This document shows positions 20,438 to 29,563 of a stretch of DNA of 64,000 nucleotides, one piece after another. This DNA comes from an uncultured Prevotellaceae bacterium (GTDB lineage: Bacteria > Bacteroidota > Bacteroidia > Bacteroidales > Bacteroidaceae): contig CAMNCV010000130.1 of the NCBI GenBank assembly GCA_946534585.1, positions 1-64,000 on the forward strand, given 5' to 3'. The stretch's first letter is position 1; the number at the start of each line of letters is the position of its first letter. The position numbers were made by a program, and so were the translations under genes. Under the pieces are notes generated by a model. That model made no database searches, was not told where the DNA came from, and worked only from the letters and a program-made list of their open reading frames with translations.

Positions 20438-21802
20438 TTACTTCTTACTTTTTGTATCCGCAACAGTAGTTTTCTTCGTACTTGATTTCTTTGCTTCACC
20501 CTTTCCGCCTTCATATTTTGCGAGTTTGGCTTGCAGACGTTGTATTTCCTTGTTTTGCGTTTCTATCTGCTTACCCTGATTTGTAATAGTAGTAAGCATA
20601 TTCTCTAGTTCCTCATTATCTATACCACCATACAGAGTACGAACACGAGATATGAAGTCTCCAAGAATATTCATGTAATTTGTGAACGCATCAAAAGGTC
20701 CGTCATATATGCCACGGTCAATATTGGCATTGCTCGGTTTCGTTGTCATGAAACGGAAATTGTTTGATGCCTGCAAATAATCCCAGTCTTGAAGCAAACG
20801 TGGATCTTTGGCTATTAACAGACGGTCTGCTACGCTATATAGCTTATTAAAGGCCTCACGTTGCATTTGATTACCGAGCCAAACGGAACAGTCACGCTCT
20901 TCATCCACCCACGAAAGAGTATCAGGAACATCAATAGCACCTACAGATGGATACTTATCTATGACCTCCGATGGTGTCAGGAACTCCAAACCTACATTCT
21001 TTGCACAGGCTGGCAATGCTTTAAGGAATTCAAGAATGTTGCTTGACAACGGTTGCGCTATGCCAAGAGCAGACAACTCCATAAATATATTTACGACTTG
21101 CTCTGTATCTGGACACGCTGCTATATTGTTGATATAAGTATCAGCAAACAACGGATAGCCATCCCATGCAGAGTTATTGAAACGCAAAGAAATATCGTCA
21201 GATAGATTAACATCACGTAGCAACAGCTTAAGGTTTGGAGCCATATTACAATTATAAACATAATGTGGTGATTTCCAACCAAGCACGTGTTTTGCTCCTT
21301 CTGTAAGCATTCCCTTATATCCGAGTGCTGCAACCTGAGCTCCTATTTCATCGGTATAAATAAGAGAAGAATTACGCATGACTGTAGGGCGTTTACCAAA
21401 ATATTGCTCTATCTTATCTGACATCTTCTCTATGTCACGCTTGAAACTCTCTTCGTTTGCTAAACCAGCTAATCCGTGGGAATAAGGTTCGGTAAGGAAT
21501 TCTACACAGCCTGTCTCATTGAGTTCCTGCAATTTTTCAATAACCTGTGGTGCATGTACCTCAAGTTGCTCCATTCCAACACCAGAAAGCGAAAAGGCAA
21601 CACGAAAGTAGTTACCATTTTGCTCTATCATCTCTTGAATAGCAGAAAGAGCAGGCATATATGAGTTTTCAGCAATATAGGAGATACTACGCTCATTTTC
21701 GTAGTCATCATAATAATAATGATCAGTACCAATATCAAAAAAACGATATCTCTTCAGATGAATTATCTGATGTATCTCAAAGTATAAACAAATGGTTTTC
21801 AT
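20438..21802 (-). CDS. GH57 family alpha-glucan hydrolase
   Basis: A 454-residue glycoside hydrolase 57-type protein, starting ICLYFEIHQIIHLKRYRFF with the family's N-terminal His-Gln motif, followed by the blocks FSLSGVGMEQLE and VEFLTEPYSHGLAGL and the region GMLTEGAKHVLGW. The last 60 residues are a coiled coil ending in a Lys/Ser/Thr-rich tail. It has no signal peptide, so it acts on internal glucan. It is the last of the three-gene glycogen set; GH57 in this context is thought to be an amylase-like enzyme on storage glycogen. Confidence 0.9.
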   Translation of the reverse strand: MKTICLYFEIHQIIHLKRYRFFDIGTDHYYYDDYENERSISYIAENSYMPALSAIQEMIEQNGNYFRVAFSLSGVGMEQLEVHAPQVIEKLQELNETGCVEFLTEPYSHGLAGLANEESFKRDIEKMSDKIEQYFGKRPTVMRNSSLIYTDEIGAQVAALGYKGMLTEGAKHVLGWKSPHYVYNCNMAPNLKLLLRDVNLSDDISLRFNNSAWDGYPLFADTYINNIAACPDTEQVVNIFMELSALGIAQPLSSNILEFLKALPACAKNVGLEFLTPSEVIDKYPSVGAIDVPDTLSWVDEERDCSVWLGNQMQREAFNKLYSVADRLLIAKDPRLLQDWDYLQASNNFRFMTTKPSNANIDRGIYDGPFDAFTNYMNILGDFISRVRTLYGGIDNEELENMLTTITNQGKQIETQNKEIQRLQAKLAKYEGGKGEAKKSSTKKTTVADTKSKK

Positions 21803-21837
21803 ATTGTTGTATGTATTTGTTGATGGTTTTTATTTTA

Positions 21838-23142
21838 TTAGTTCGGTATATAATTACGCTGATACTCTTCGTGGTCGAACCATCCCTTGGATAGTAGTTG
21901 TTCATAACATTGACGTATGCGCCAGCCAACCTTCTCCCATGTGATACGATCCACCTCTTTCATACCTTCTTCTGCGAGATAATCATGTAGGCTTTGGTTC
22001 ATACATACTGAATATATAGCATCAGCCATGGCATGTATATCCCAATAATCCACTTTTATTACATTTGTAAGTATTTCACCACAACCAGATTGCTTGGATA
22101 TGATAGAAGGACACCCACACTGCATTGCCTCAAGTGGAGCAATACCGAAAGGTTCTGAAACTGAAGGCATTACAAATACATCGGAGTTTTTATAGCACTC
22201 ATATACTTGCTTGCCACGCTGAAAACCTGGGAAATGACATTTGTCAGCAATACCGTATGCTGCTGCCAATTCTATCATGGCAGCCATCATATCACCAGAA
22301 CCAGCAAAACAGAAACGTATATTTTGTGTACGTTGCAATACGAGTTTGGCTGCTTCTATGAAATATTCCGGTCCTTTCTGCATGGTAATGCGTCCAAGAT
22401 AGGTAACGACCTTTTCATTGGGAATCTTATGTGGCTCTATGCTTCTGTATTCTTCACTAAGGGGATATACAGCATTATGCATAGCAACACATTTGCGAGG
22501 GTCCTGATGATACTGATTTATTACAGTCTGACGTGTTAATTCTGAGACGCACATGATACAATCAGCATGGTCCATTCCATTTTTCTCTATGGAGTAAACC
22601 GTAGGATTTACTTTGCCACGCGAGCGGTCAAAGTCTGTAGCATGCACATGTATGCACAGAGGCTTCCCACTAACCATCTTTGCATGTACTCCAGCTGGAT
22701 ATGTGAGCCAATCATGAGCGTGAATAATTTCAAACTGCTCCGAGCGTGCAAGAACCCCTGCTATGATAGAGAAATTGTTAATTTCGTCGTGCAGGTTGCC
22801 TGGATAACCACCGGCAAATCCCATACAACCGAGATCATCAAGTCCTTGCATATAATTAAAATCAGCGTATATATGGTCACGAAAACGATAGTAATCCTCA
22901 GCTTTATGTCCTACAAATCGATGCTTAATATTATCATACTGCACATCACGCCAAGCGATAGGCACCTGGCTCATATTTATTATTTTAAGAAAATCCTCTT
23001 CTTCTCCTGTGGGGCGTGGCAGACAAAACGTCGTTTCCACATCACCTTGCATTGACAACCCCTTTGTAATGCCATATGATGCGACAGCCAGTCCACCGTA
23101 TATTTTTGGAGGAAATTCCCAACCAAACATTAATACTTTCAT
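21838..23142 (-). CDS. GT4/GT5-like glycosyltransferase (glycogen synthase-type)
   Basis: A 434-residue GT-B glycosyltransferase starting MKVLMFGWEFPPKIYGGLAVASYG, the KxGGL-type donor-site motif of glycogen and starch synthases. The second domain has VVTYLGRITMQKGPEYFIEA and the EPFGIAPLEAMQCGCPSI motif. Placed between a debranching enzyme and a GH57 protein, it is probably the glycogen synthase of the cluster. The gap to GH57 is 35 bp. Confidence 0.9.
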   Translation of the reverse strand: MKVLMFGWEFPPKIYGGLAVASYGITKGLSMQGDVETTFCLPRPTGEEEDFLKIINMSQVPIAWRDVQYDNIKHRFVGHKAEDYYRFRDHIYADFNYMQGLDDLGCMGFAGGYPGNLHDEINNFSIIAGVLARSEQFEIIHAHDWLTYPAGVHAKMVSGKPLCIHVHATDFDRSRGKVNPTVYSIEKNGMDHADCIMCVSELTRQTVINQYHQDPRKCVAMHNAVYPLSEEYRSIEPHKIPNEKVVTYLGRITMQKGPEYFIEAAKLVLQRTQNIRFCFAGSGDMMAAMIELAAAYGIADKCHFPGFQRGKQVYECYKNSDVFVMPSVSEPFGIAPLEAMQCGCPSIISKQSGCGEILTNVIKVDYWDIHAMADAIYSVCMNQSLHDYLAEEGMKEVDRITWEKVGWRIRQCYEQLLSKGWFDHEEYQRNYIPN

Positions 23143-23202
23143 ATTGTTGAATTGAATACTGTGATATTGTTTAATTATATATTTCTATATCTACGTAAGA
23201 GA

Positions 23203-25149
23203 TTATTGCTGATTATATTGATCAATAAGTTTCATCGTACGTAGTATTTCTGCCACATTCATGGCAAAAGCCATAGCGCCTCTTCCATGAAATGGAGGAT
23301 TTCCATCAAAGAGTTCTGATATAGTACCAGTAGCATGGTACATCATCTCATCTTCAAACCCTATCATCTGACGCTGTACAAAACTGATTCTTGACTTTCC
23401 ATAGACCTTTAGGCATGCCTCCATATAGAAGCCTCCAAGCCAAGGCCAAGCCGTACCAGAGTGGTAAGCATAGTCTCGCTGTACTTGAGGACCGACATAC
23501 ATAGGGTTATATCCTCCACTCTTTGGCGACAGAGTACGCAGTCCTTTTGGCGTTAGCAGTTCACGTGTACAGAAATCAATTACAGACTTTTGTTGCGATT
23601 TATCCAATGGTGAATAATCGAATGATACTGCGAAAATCATATTCGGACGCACATTCAAATCCGTAATGCCTTCTTCTACATAATCAAGCAGATACCCAGC
23701 AGGGGTGATAAATATTTGACAGAATGCTTCCTTTATCTTCTTTCCAATATTCAGATAGTTCTCTTGGTCTTTTTTCTTCTTCAATGCTTGTGATATTTCT
23801 GCTGCAAACATCAAAGTATTATACCAAAGTGAATTTATCTCAACTACGAAACCTGTACGAGGCACGACTGGTCTACCATTAGCCACGCTGTTCATCCATG
23901 TCATTGGTTTCTCACGACCATCGGTATATAACAAACCATTTTCTTTTAATTGCAGATTTATATGTCTGCCATTGACAATGTAATCAATTATGTCGAAAAC
24001 CAGTTTTCCATACTCTTTTGCAGCTTCTTCTATACCGACCTTCTTGGCATATTGCTGTATCGTCCATACAGCCCAAAGTATCACATCTGGTTGTTCTATT
24101 TCATATATTTTTACAGTCAGAGGTTTTCCCGTCATAAACTCTTTTAGGCCTTTGACGGCAGTATTCATGACGCTATGGAAATAATCCAACTCGTCAATTG
24201 ACAGTGTGAGTCCTGGTAATGATATAAACGTATCACGAGCACGCACCTTAAACCAAGGATATCCAGCAAGGAGATAGCGTTCCTTACCACTATTATTATG
24301 GAATTGGTGTGCAGCCGTAATAAGTGTATGATAGAAATTATCTCTTGGTAATCTTGCCGCTACAGCCTCATTGAATGTCTTCTTCAATGTTGCAGGCTTA
24401 CATTCGCTTAGTGATGCTGTGAAAATTATTTCATCTCCTTTCTTACACTCTATCTCAAAGTATCCTGGCACATAGAGATCTTCTACGCATTCATATCCGC
24501 GTTCTGCCTCTTTGTAGTATTCTAAACCTTTATACCAGTTAGGCTGATACACAAAAGTATTCTTCTTTGAAAGTTGCATATACAACTCCGGATACTCCTT
24601 GTACATTGTGGTGCTTATGCCCCCGCTGACTTCTCTGTAATCTCGCATTGCCTGATAGTTTTCATGCGTTAATTCATCAGCGCGACGGAAAGCAAGATAT
24701 GGGCGCAGGCGTAATGTTACTGGAGAATGTGCTTCGTCAATTGTATATCTAAGCATTACCCTGTCTGTATAGGTCTGAAATATCACTTCCTTACGTAGTA
24801 ACACACCCCCCACCCTATACGTTGTCGTTGGTATTACATCACAATTGAAACCTCGTATGTATTTGTGACCATTAGGACTCATGACACCACCTTGATAAAA
24901 ATGCAGCCCAAGGTTGAATTCTGCGCCATGCTGAACAACAGATGCGTCCAACGAAGACAGCAACACATGGTTTTCATCATCTATTGATGGGATTGGAACA
25001 ACGAGCAGACCATGATACTTACGCGTGTTGCAGTCAACAACAGTACTGCTGGCATATGCACCAGAGCGACTTGTACGGAGAATTTCCTTACGGATACTTT
25101 CCTGCAGGTTGGTCATTAGAGCCTTGTCAAATTTAATATAACTACTCAT
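23203..25149 (-). CDS. Glycogen debranching enzyme (amylo-alpha-1,6-glucosidase)
   Basis: A 648-residue protein with an N-terminal bacterial debranching domain (GAYASSTVVDCNTRKYHGLLV near residues 31-51) and a C-terminal (alpha/alpha)6 barrel containing LLAGYPWFKVRARDTFISLPG, the conserved GYPWF-xx-xxRD catalytic region, and YAYHSGTAWPWLGG. It lacks a signal peptide, so it acts on cytoplasmic glycogen. It is the first gene of the glycogen operon, with a promoter about 120 bp upstream. Confidence 0.93.
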   Translation of the reverse strand: MSSYIKFDKALMTNLQESIRKEILRTSRSGAYASSTVVDCNTRKYHGLLVVPIPSIDDENHVLLSSLDASVVQHGAEFNLGLHFYQGGVMSPNGHKYIRGFNCDVIPTTTYRVGGVLLRKEVIFQTYTDRVMLRYTIDEAHSPVTLRLRPYLAFRRADELTHENYQAMRDYREVSGGISTTMYKEYPELYMQLSKKNTFVYQPNWYKGLEYYKEAERGYECVEDLYVPGYFEIECKKGDEIIFTASLSECKPATLKKTFNEAVAARLPRDNFYHTLITAAHQFHNNSGKERYLLAGYPWFKVRARDTFISLPGLTLSIDELDYFHSVMNTAVKGLKEFMTGKPLTVKIYEIEQPDVILWAVWTIQQYAKKVGIEEAAKEYGKLVFDIIDYIVNGRHINLQLKENGLLYTDGREKPMTWMNSVANGRPVVPRTGFVVEINSLWYNTLMFAAEISQALKKKKDQENYLNIGKKIKEAFCQIFITPAGYLLDYVEEGITDLNVRPNMIFAVSFDYSPLDKSQQKSVIDFCTRELLTPKGLRTLSPKSGGYNPMYVGPQVQRDYAYHSGTAWPWLGGFYMEACLKVYGKSRISFVQRQMIGFEDEMMYHATGTISELFDGNPPFHGRGAMAFAMNVAEILRTMKLIDQYNQQ

Positions 25150-25269
25150 AGATATTATTTAAGGTTTTTTAATTTTAAGTCTTGGTTTTGATTAGTTATT
25201 AAACTGGTTTGCATGAAATGTATCAATAATTTTTATGTTTATTGATAAATGTCACGCTTATTTAATGCA

Positions 25270-25300
25270 CAAAGGTAATCAATTATTTGCTAAAAACAAA
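25270..25300 (-). promoter_or_regulatory. Promoter of the glycogen operon
   Basis: Minus-strand TTTG (25297-25300), 19 bp, then TACCTTTG (25270-25277). The leader before the debranching-enzyme start is about 115 nt and AT-rich. Confidence 0.72.
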
Positions 25301-25336
25301 ATTTTTCTTCTTTTTTTTCCCATCAGAAGCTAAAAA

Positions 25337-25386
25337 TCCCCCTTTTATCTATGTTCATATTACTTTACACAGATAAAAAGGGGGGA
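25337..25386 (-). terminator. Terminator of the clpC transcript
   Basis: TCCCCCTTTTATCT (25337-25350) pairs with AGATAAAAAGGGGGGA (25371-25386) around a 20-nt loop. It lies just downstream of clpC and upstream of the glycogen promoter, separating the two leftward units; a T-rich run follows on the minus strand. Confidence 0.75.
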
Positions 25387-25431
25387 AATCTACCTACTTG
25401 CAATTAGTATCTACAATGTTTGTTATAGCAA

Positions 25432-28026
25432 TTACTGTTCTATAAGTTTATCAACTATTATCTCGTCACCTGTTTTAAGTTCGCCTGACAGTATTCTCTC
25501 ACATACTACATCCTCAACATATGATTGTATGGCTCTGCGCAATGGGCGTGCACCATATTGGATGTCACATCCCTTTTCTGCCAGTTTGTCTTTAACCTCG
25601 TCAGTGACAGTCAGATGATATCCAATATTTTCGATTCGAGCACAGAGTGTAGTAAGTTCTATATCTACAATTCTCCTTATTGCTTTTTGGTCGAGTTGGT
25701 CAAAAGTGATTATTTCATCCAAACGGTTGAGGAACTCAGGAGCAAATTGTTTGCTTAAACTCTTTTGGATTACAGAACGAGCATGTTCCTTATCCTTCTC
25801 GCTATCAGCACCTGCTGCAAAGCCTACTCCATGAGCAAACTCACGCAACTGTCGAGTTCCAGTATTCGATGTCATGATGATAATGGTATTTCTGAAATCT
25901 ATCAGACGGCCATTACCATCGGTCATACGTCCCTCATCAAGTACCTGCAACAGCATATTGAAAACGCTACCATTGGCTTTCTCAATCTCATCAAGCAAGA
26001 CTATGGAATATGGTTTTCTACGTACTTTCTCTGTAAGCTGTCCTCCTTCTTCATAACCTACATATCCTGGAGGTGCTCCCACTAATCGCGAAGTATTAAA
26101 TGACTCTGCGTACTCACTCATATCAATACGTATGATATCATCCTGAGTGCCGAACATTTCTTCTGCAAGTTTCTTTGCAAGATATGTCTTACCAACACCC
26201 GTAGGTCCTAGGAACATAAACACACCAATTGGTCGGTTAGGGTCATGTATTCCAACTCTGTTACGCTGAATGGCTCTTACCATCTTTTCTATTGCCTTGT
26301 CCTGCGAGATGACAGATGATTTCAGCCTGTCACCCATAGTACGCAGACGCTCTCCTTCGTTATCAGCCATGCGTTGTACAGGAATGCCTGTCATAGTTGC
26401 AACTACATTTGCTACATCAGTGGCAGAAACCTGTTCGCGAGACGATGTGTCATCCTTCTGCCAGTTGTTATTGAGCCGTGTGAGTTCCTCCTCATATTTT
26501 GTCTGCATATCTCGATAGTTTGCTGCCAACTCAAAGTTTTGATTATGCACGGCATCCAATTTCTTCTGCTTAGTTGTAACGATACGCTGCTCGAGTTCGG
26601 TAATGTCTGACGGAATCTCTACCTGATGAAGATGAATACGTGCACCAGCTTCGTCAAGTACATCGATTGCTTTATCGGGGAAAGCACGATCAGTAATATA
26701 TCGTTGAGACAATTTGACACATGACATAACAGCATCTTCCGAATATGTGACGTGATGATATTCCTCATACTTTTCCTTAATATTCTCAAGTATGTGTATT
26801 GTCTGTTCGGGTGTAGATGGCTCTACGATTATTTTCTGGAATCGTCTTTCCAAAGCACCGTCCTTTTCTATCGACTTGCGATATTCATCAAGAGTTGTAG
26901 CGCCGATACATTGAACTGTGCCGCGTGCAAGTGCAGGTTTAAGCATATTTGCAGCGTCCATGGTCCCTGCAGCGCTACCAGCACCAATGATGGTGTGTAT
27001 CTCATCAATGAAGATGATAATATCAGGGTTAGCCTCCAGTTCTTTAATCAGGTTTTTAATCCTTTCTTCAAACTGTCCGCGATACTTTGTACCTGCTACC
27101 ATACCAGCAAGATCAAGTGCGACAAGTCGTTTGTTATGTAAAAAAGACGAGGTTTTACCTGATGCTATCAACTGTGCTAAGCCTTCTACTATAGCACTCT
27201 TACCTACACCAGGTTCGCCAATTAGTATGGGATTATTCTTCTTTCTACGACACAATATCTCTTGAAGACGTGTGATTTCTCTTTCGCGCCCAACGACAGG
27301 ATCCATGTTTCCATCTCCTGCAACCTTCGTCAAGTCAATCGCAAAAGCATCTATTATAGGCGTTTTACCACTTGTTTTGGTTTTGCTCTTTTCCTCGGTC
27401 TTAGTATCACTGGCTTTATTCTGTCCTTCATTATCTTCCGTTTCTTCCTCATCCTCAGAAAGAGCCATACCATTAACCACATTCAATTCATCCTTCTCTG
27501 CAGCAGGATTGCTTATGTCTCTCTTTGTCTTATCATCGGTAAGACACTGTGTTACATTGTCGTAATTCATATTGTTCTTCTCTAATATCTCTCGTGCTTG
27601 ATTATTATTGGAATCATGCAGTATGGCAAGCAATAAATGCTCTATCTGAACCGTACTTTGACGTGCCATACGGGCTTCCAAAGCCGCAAGCGTCATGAGT
27701 TTGTTGGCATTATCATCAAGTTCTGGATAAGCTACTTCAGCAGACTGATGGCTTTGCTCTTGCTTATCATAAAGATTATCCGCACCTTCTGTAATGTTTG
27801 CAGACTGATTGTCAACATCCTCAAGAAGTTGTGTTTCGCAGTCAATTGTAAGGTCTGCCTTGCTGACATTGAGCTTATCTATCACCTTATCTACTGCAGT
27901 GCCTCGTCTTTTAAGCATGGCCATAAGCAAATGCTCTGGTCTTACATACCGGCTTCTGTGTCTGCGTGCTTCTTTTTTCCCCTCATCAATGAGAGATGTT
28001 ATGTTTTCAGAATAATTATTGTGCAT
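25432..28026 (-). CDS. clpC: ClpC-type AAA+ protease ATPase
   Basis: Unfoldase that feeds proteins to ClpP, 864 residues. Domains: two Clp-N repeats (about residues 1-165), a charged insert (about 185-222), AAA+ domain 1 with GEPGVGKS at 270-277, a UVR-like coiled segment (ELEQRIVTTKQKKLDAVHN) in the middle domain, then AAA+ domain 2 with GPTGVGKTYLAKKL and SEYAESFNTSRLVGAPPGYVG. The UVR-type middle places it with ClpC rather than ClpB. It follows the MATE gene by 54 bp; I see no CIRCE element and only a poor promoter match in that gap. Confidence 0.93.
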   Translation of the reverse strand: MHNNYSENITSLIDEGKKEARRHRSRYVRPEHLLMAMLKRRGTAVDKVIDKLNVSKADLTIDCETQLLEDVDNQSANITEGADNLYDKQEQSHQSAEVAYPELDDNANKLMTLAALEARMARQSTVQIEHLLLAILHDSNNNQAREILEKNNMNYDNVTQCLTDDKTKRDISNPAAEKDELNVVNGMALSEDEEETEDNEGQNKASDTKTEEKSKTKTSGKTPIIDAFAIDLTKVAGDGNMDPVVGREREITRLQEILCRRKKNNPILIGEPGVGKSAIVEGLAQLIASGKTSSFLHNKRLVALDLAGMVAGTKYRGQFEERIKNLIKELEANPDIIIFIDEIHTIIGAGSAAGTMDAANMLKPALARGTVQCIGATTLDEYRKSIEKDGALERRFQKIIVEPSTPEQTIHILENIKEKYEEYHHVTYSEDAVMSCVKLSQRYITDRAFPDKAIDVLDEAGARIHLHQVEIPSDITELEQRIVTTKQKKLDAVHNQNFELAANYRDMQTKYEEELTRLNNNWQKDDTSSREQVSATDVANVVATMTGIPVQRMADNEGERLRTMGDRLKSSVISQDKAIEKMVRAIQRNRVGIHDPNRPIGVFMFLGPTGVGKTYLAKKLAEEMFGTQDDIIRIDMSEYAESFNTSRLVGAPPGYVGYEEGGQLTEKVRRKPYSIVLLDEIEKANGSVFNMLLQVLDEGRMTDGNGRLIDFRNTIIIMTSNTGTRQLREFAHGVGFAAGADSEKDKEHARSVIQKSLSKQFAPEFLNRLDEIITFDQLDQKAIRRIVDIELTTLCARIENIGYHLTVTDEVKDKLAEKGCDIQYGARPLRRAIQSYVEDVVCERILSGELKTGDEIIVDKLIEQ

Positions 28027-28080
28027 ATTGTGTAATTCTCTAAATATATGTTGCCATACAATAACAAATTGTGTGCCACA

Positions 28081-29436
28081 TCATTTCAACTTGGTAAAAA
28101 GTCTGACTATAAATATAAATCCACGGAAACATAATTCTATCGCCATGGCTATCCATACGCCCCTCAGTCCCATAGTAGGCGCAAGTAGTAACGTCAATGT
28201 CACTCTTACTCCCCAAATGCTTGCAAGATTCATTAGCGATGGCACTAAGGTCTTACCCAATCCTACGAATATGCTCATAGCTACTATTGCGGCAGCAAAG
28301 CCAGGCTCTGCCCATGCTTCAATCCTAAGTATTTCTGTACCGAGTGCTATTACTGCTTTATCAGGGGTAATCACTGAGAGCATCTGCGGAGCATACAGCC
28401 ACATAATCACTCCCATGAATGCCATAATTCCCATGCCCATAAGCATACATATCCATGCAAATGAGCGCATCAAGTGGGGTTTCATTGCTCCTTTGCTTTG
28501 GCCAACCAATGTAGTAGCGGCTTCAGCTATACCGTGTCCTGGCATATAACACAGGCTTTCTACGTTTATTGCAAATGTATTTGCAGCTATAGCAACCGTG
28601 CCAAGTGGAGCTATTATCGCACTGATTGCAACCTGTGCCGTACACATTACGCCTCTCTCTAATCCTATAGGAATTCCTACTCTGCTCGCTTTTATCAATA
28701 CTCTGCGACGTGGACGAAAGTCAAGCATGGTATCTTGCTTGAAATTCAAAATCTTATCATGCATCACCATATAATATAGCATACATACCATGGTGATAAA
28801 ATATGCTACTGCGGTACCATAAGCGGCACCTGCTGTGCCAAGGTTGCAGACGAATATAAAAAGGTAATTGAATATAATATCCAAGAAACACATGGCAACC
28901 ATCAACATGCTTGGCGTCTTGATATTTCCAGAACATCTCAGACTACCTGCAGCTATATTATTGCATACGATAAGTGGTATTGCACAAGCGAATATTGCAA
29001 AGTATTCCGTTGCCATATCACAGATGTGTTCTGAGGCTCCAAGCCAATGAGGGAGGTATGGTGAGAGGCACAGTCCAATGAGTGACAACAGGCAAGCATA
29101 TATAAATCCAGAGAATAGTCCTTGCCTTATAACACTACGTGCAGTAGCATTATCTCCTGCACCTACCCTATGCGCTACCTGGACGGAAAAACCTGAAGCA
29201 AATGCGGAAGCAAGACCGCCAAACAACCATATTGTGGTGGATACCAATCCTACAGCGGCAGCCTCGTCGGTTGATAGATGCCCGAGCATTGACGCATCAA
29301 TTACTTGCATAAGGATAAACGAGAACTGAGCAACTATGGCTGGCATAGATAATAATACGGTGAGATGAAACTTCTGTCGAAGTGTCATCTCACCATTTTT
29401 ATCTCTCACGAGCTCAAGCAGTTCGTCTTTTGTCAT
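28081..29436 (-). CDS. MATE family multidrug/metabolite exporter
   Basis: A 451-residue membrane protein with about twelve hydrophobic segments and the two-repeat MATE layout, including IVAQFSFILMQVIDASMLGHLSTDEAAAVG in the first helices (conserved Asp/Gly pattern) and PIGLERGVMCTAQVAISAIIA in the second half. MATE proteins export drugs or metabolites in exchange for sodium ions or protons. The substrate is unknown. The 106 bp upstream are filled by 22-bp repeats. Confidence 0.9.
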   Translation of the reverse strand: MTKDELLELVRDKNGEMTLRQKFHLTVLLSMPAIVAQFSFILMQVIDASMLGHLSTDEAAAVGLVSTTIWLFGGLASAFASGFSVQVAHRVGAGDNATARSVIRQGLFSGFIYACLLSLIGLCLSPYLPHWLGASEHICDMATEYFAIFACAIPLIVCNNIAAGSLRCSGNIKTPSMLMVAMCFLDIIFNYLFIFVCNLGTAGAAYGTAVAYFITMVCMLYYMVMHDKILNFKQDTMLDFRPRRRVLIKASRVGIPIGLERGVMCTAQVAISAIIAPLGTVAIAANTFAINVESLCYMPGHGIAEAATTLVGQSKGAMKPHLMRSFAWICMLMGMGIMAFMGVIMWLYAPQMLSVITPDKAVIALGTEILRIEAWAEPGFAAAIVAMSIFVGLGKTLVPSLMNLASIWGVRVTLTLLLAPTMGLRGVWIAMAIELCFRGFIFIVRLFTKLK

Positions 29437-29453
29437 CGTTATCCTTTCTAATC

Positions 29454-29563
29454 GCTATCAGATAGTCTTGTAAAAGCTATCTGATTACTATGTAAAAGCT
29501 ATCTGATTACTGTGTAAAAGCTATGTGATTATGACGTAATAACTATCTGATTACATCATTTAC
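29454..29563. repeat. 22-bp tandem repeat locus B, five units
   Basis: Five head-to-tail 22-bp units start at 29454, 29476, 29498, 29520 and 29542. Units 2 and 3 differ by one base; the shared core is GCTATCTGATTAC then TGTAAAA, and each unit splits into two related 11-bp halves. The last unit contains the hisD stop codon (29543-29545) and the preceding codons. Confidence 0.85.

Noticed and set aside
28027..28080. CIRCE or CtsR operator upstream of clpC
   Set aside because: No CIRCE palindrome and no CtsR heptamer repeat visible in the 54-bp gap.
29454..29563. 22-bp arrays as a CRISPR
   Set aside because: Units are directly adjacent with no spacers, they are degenerate, and there are no cas genes.
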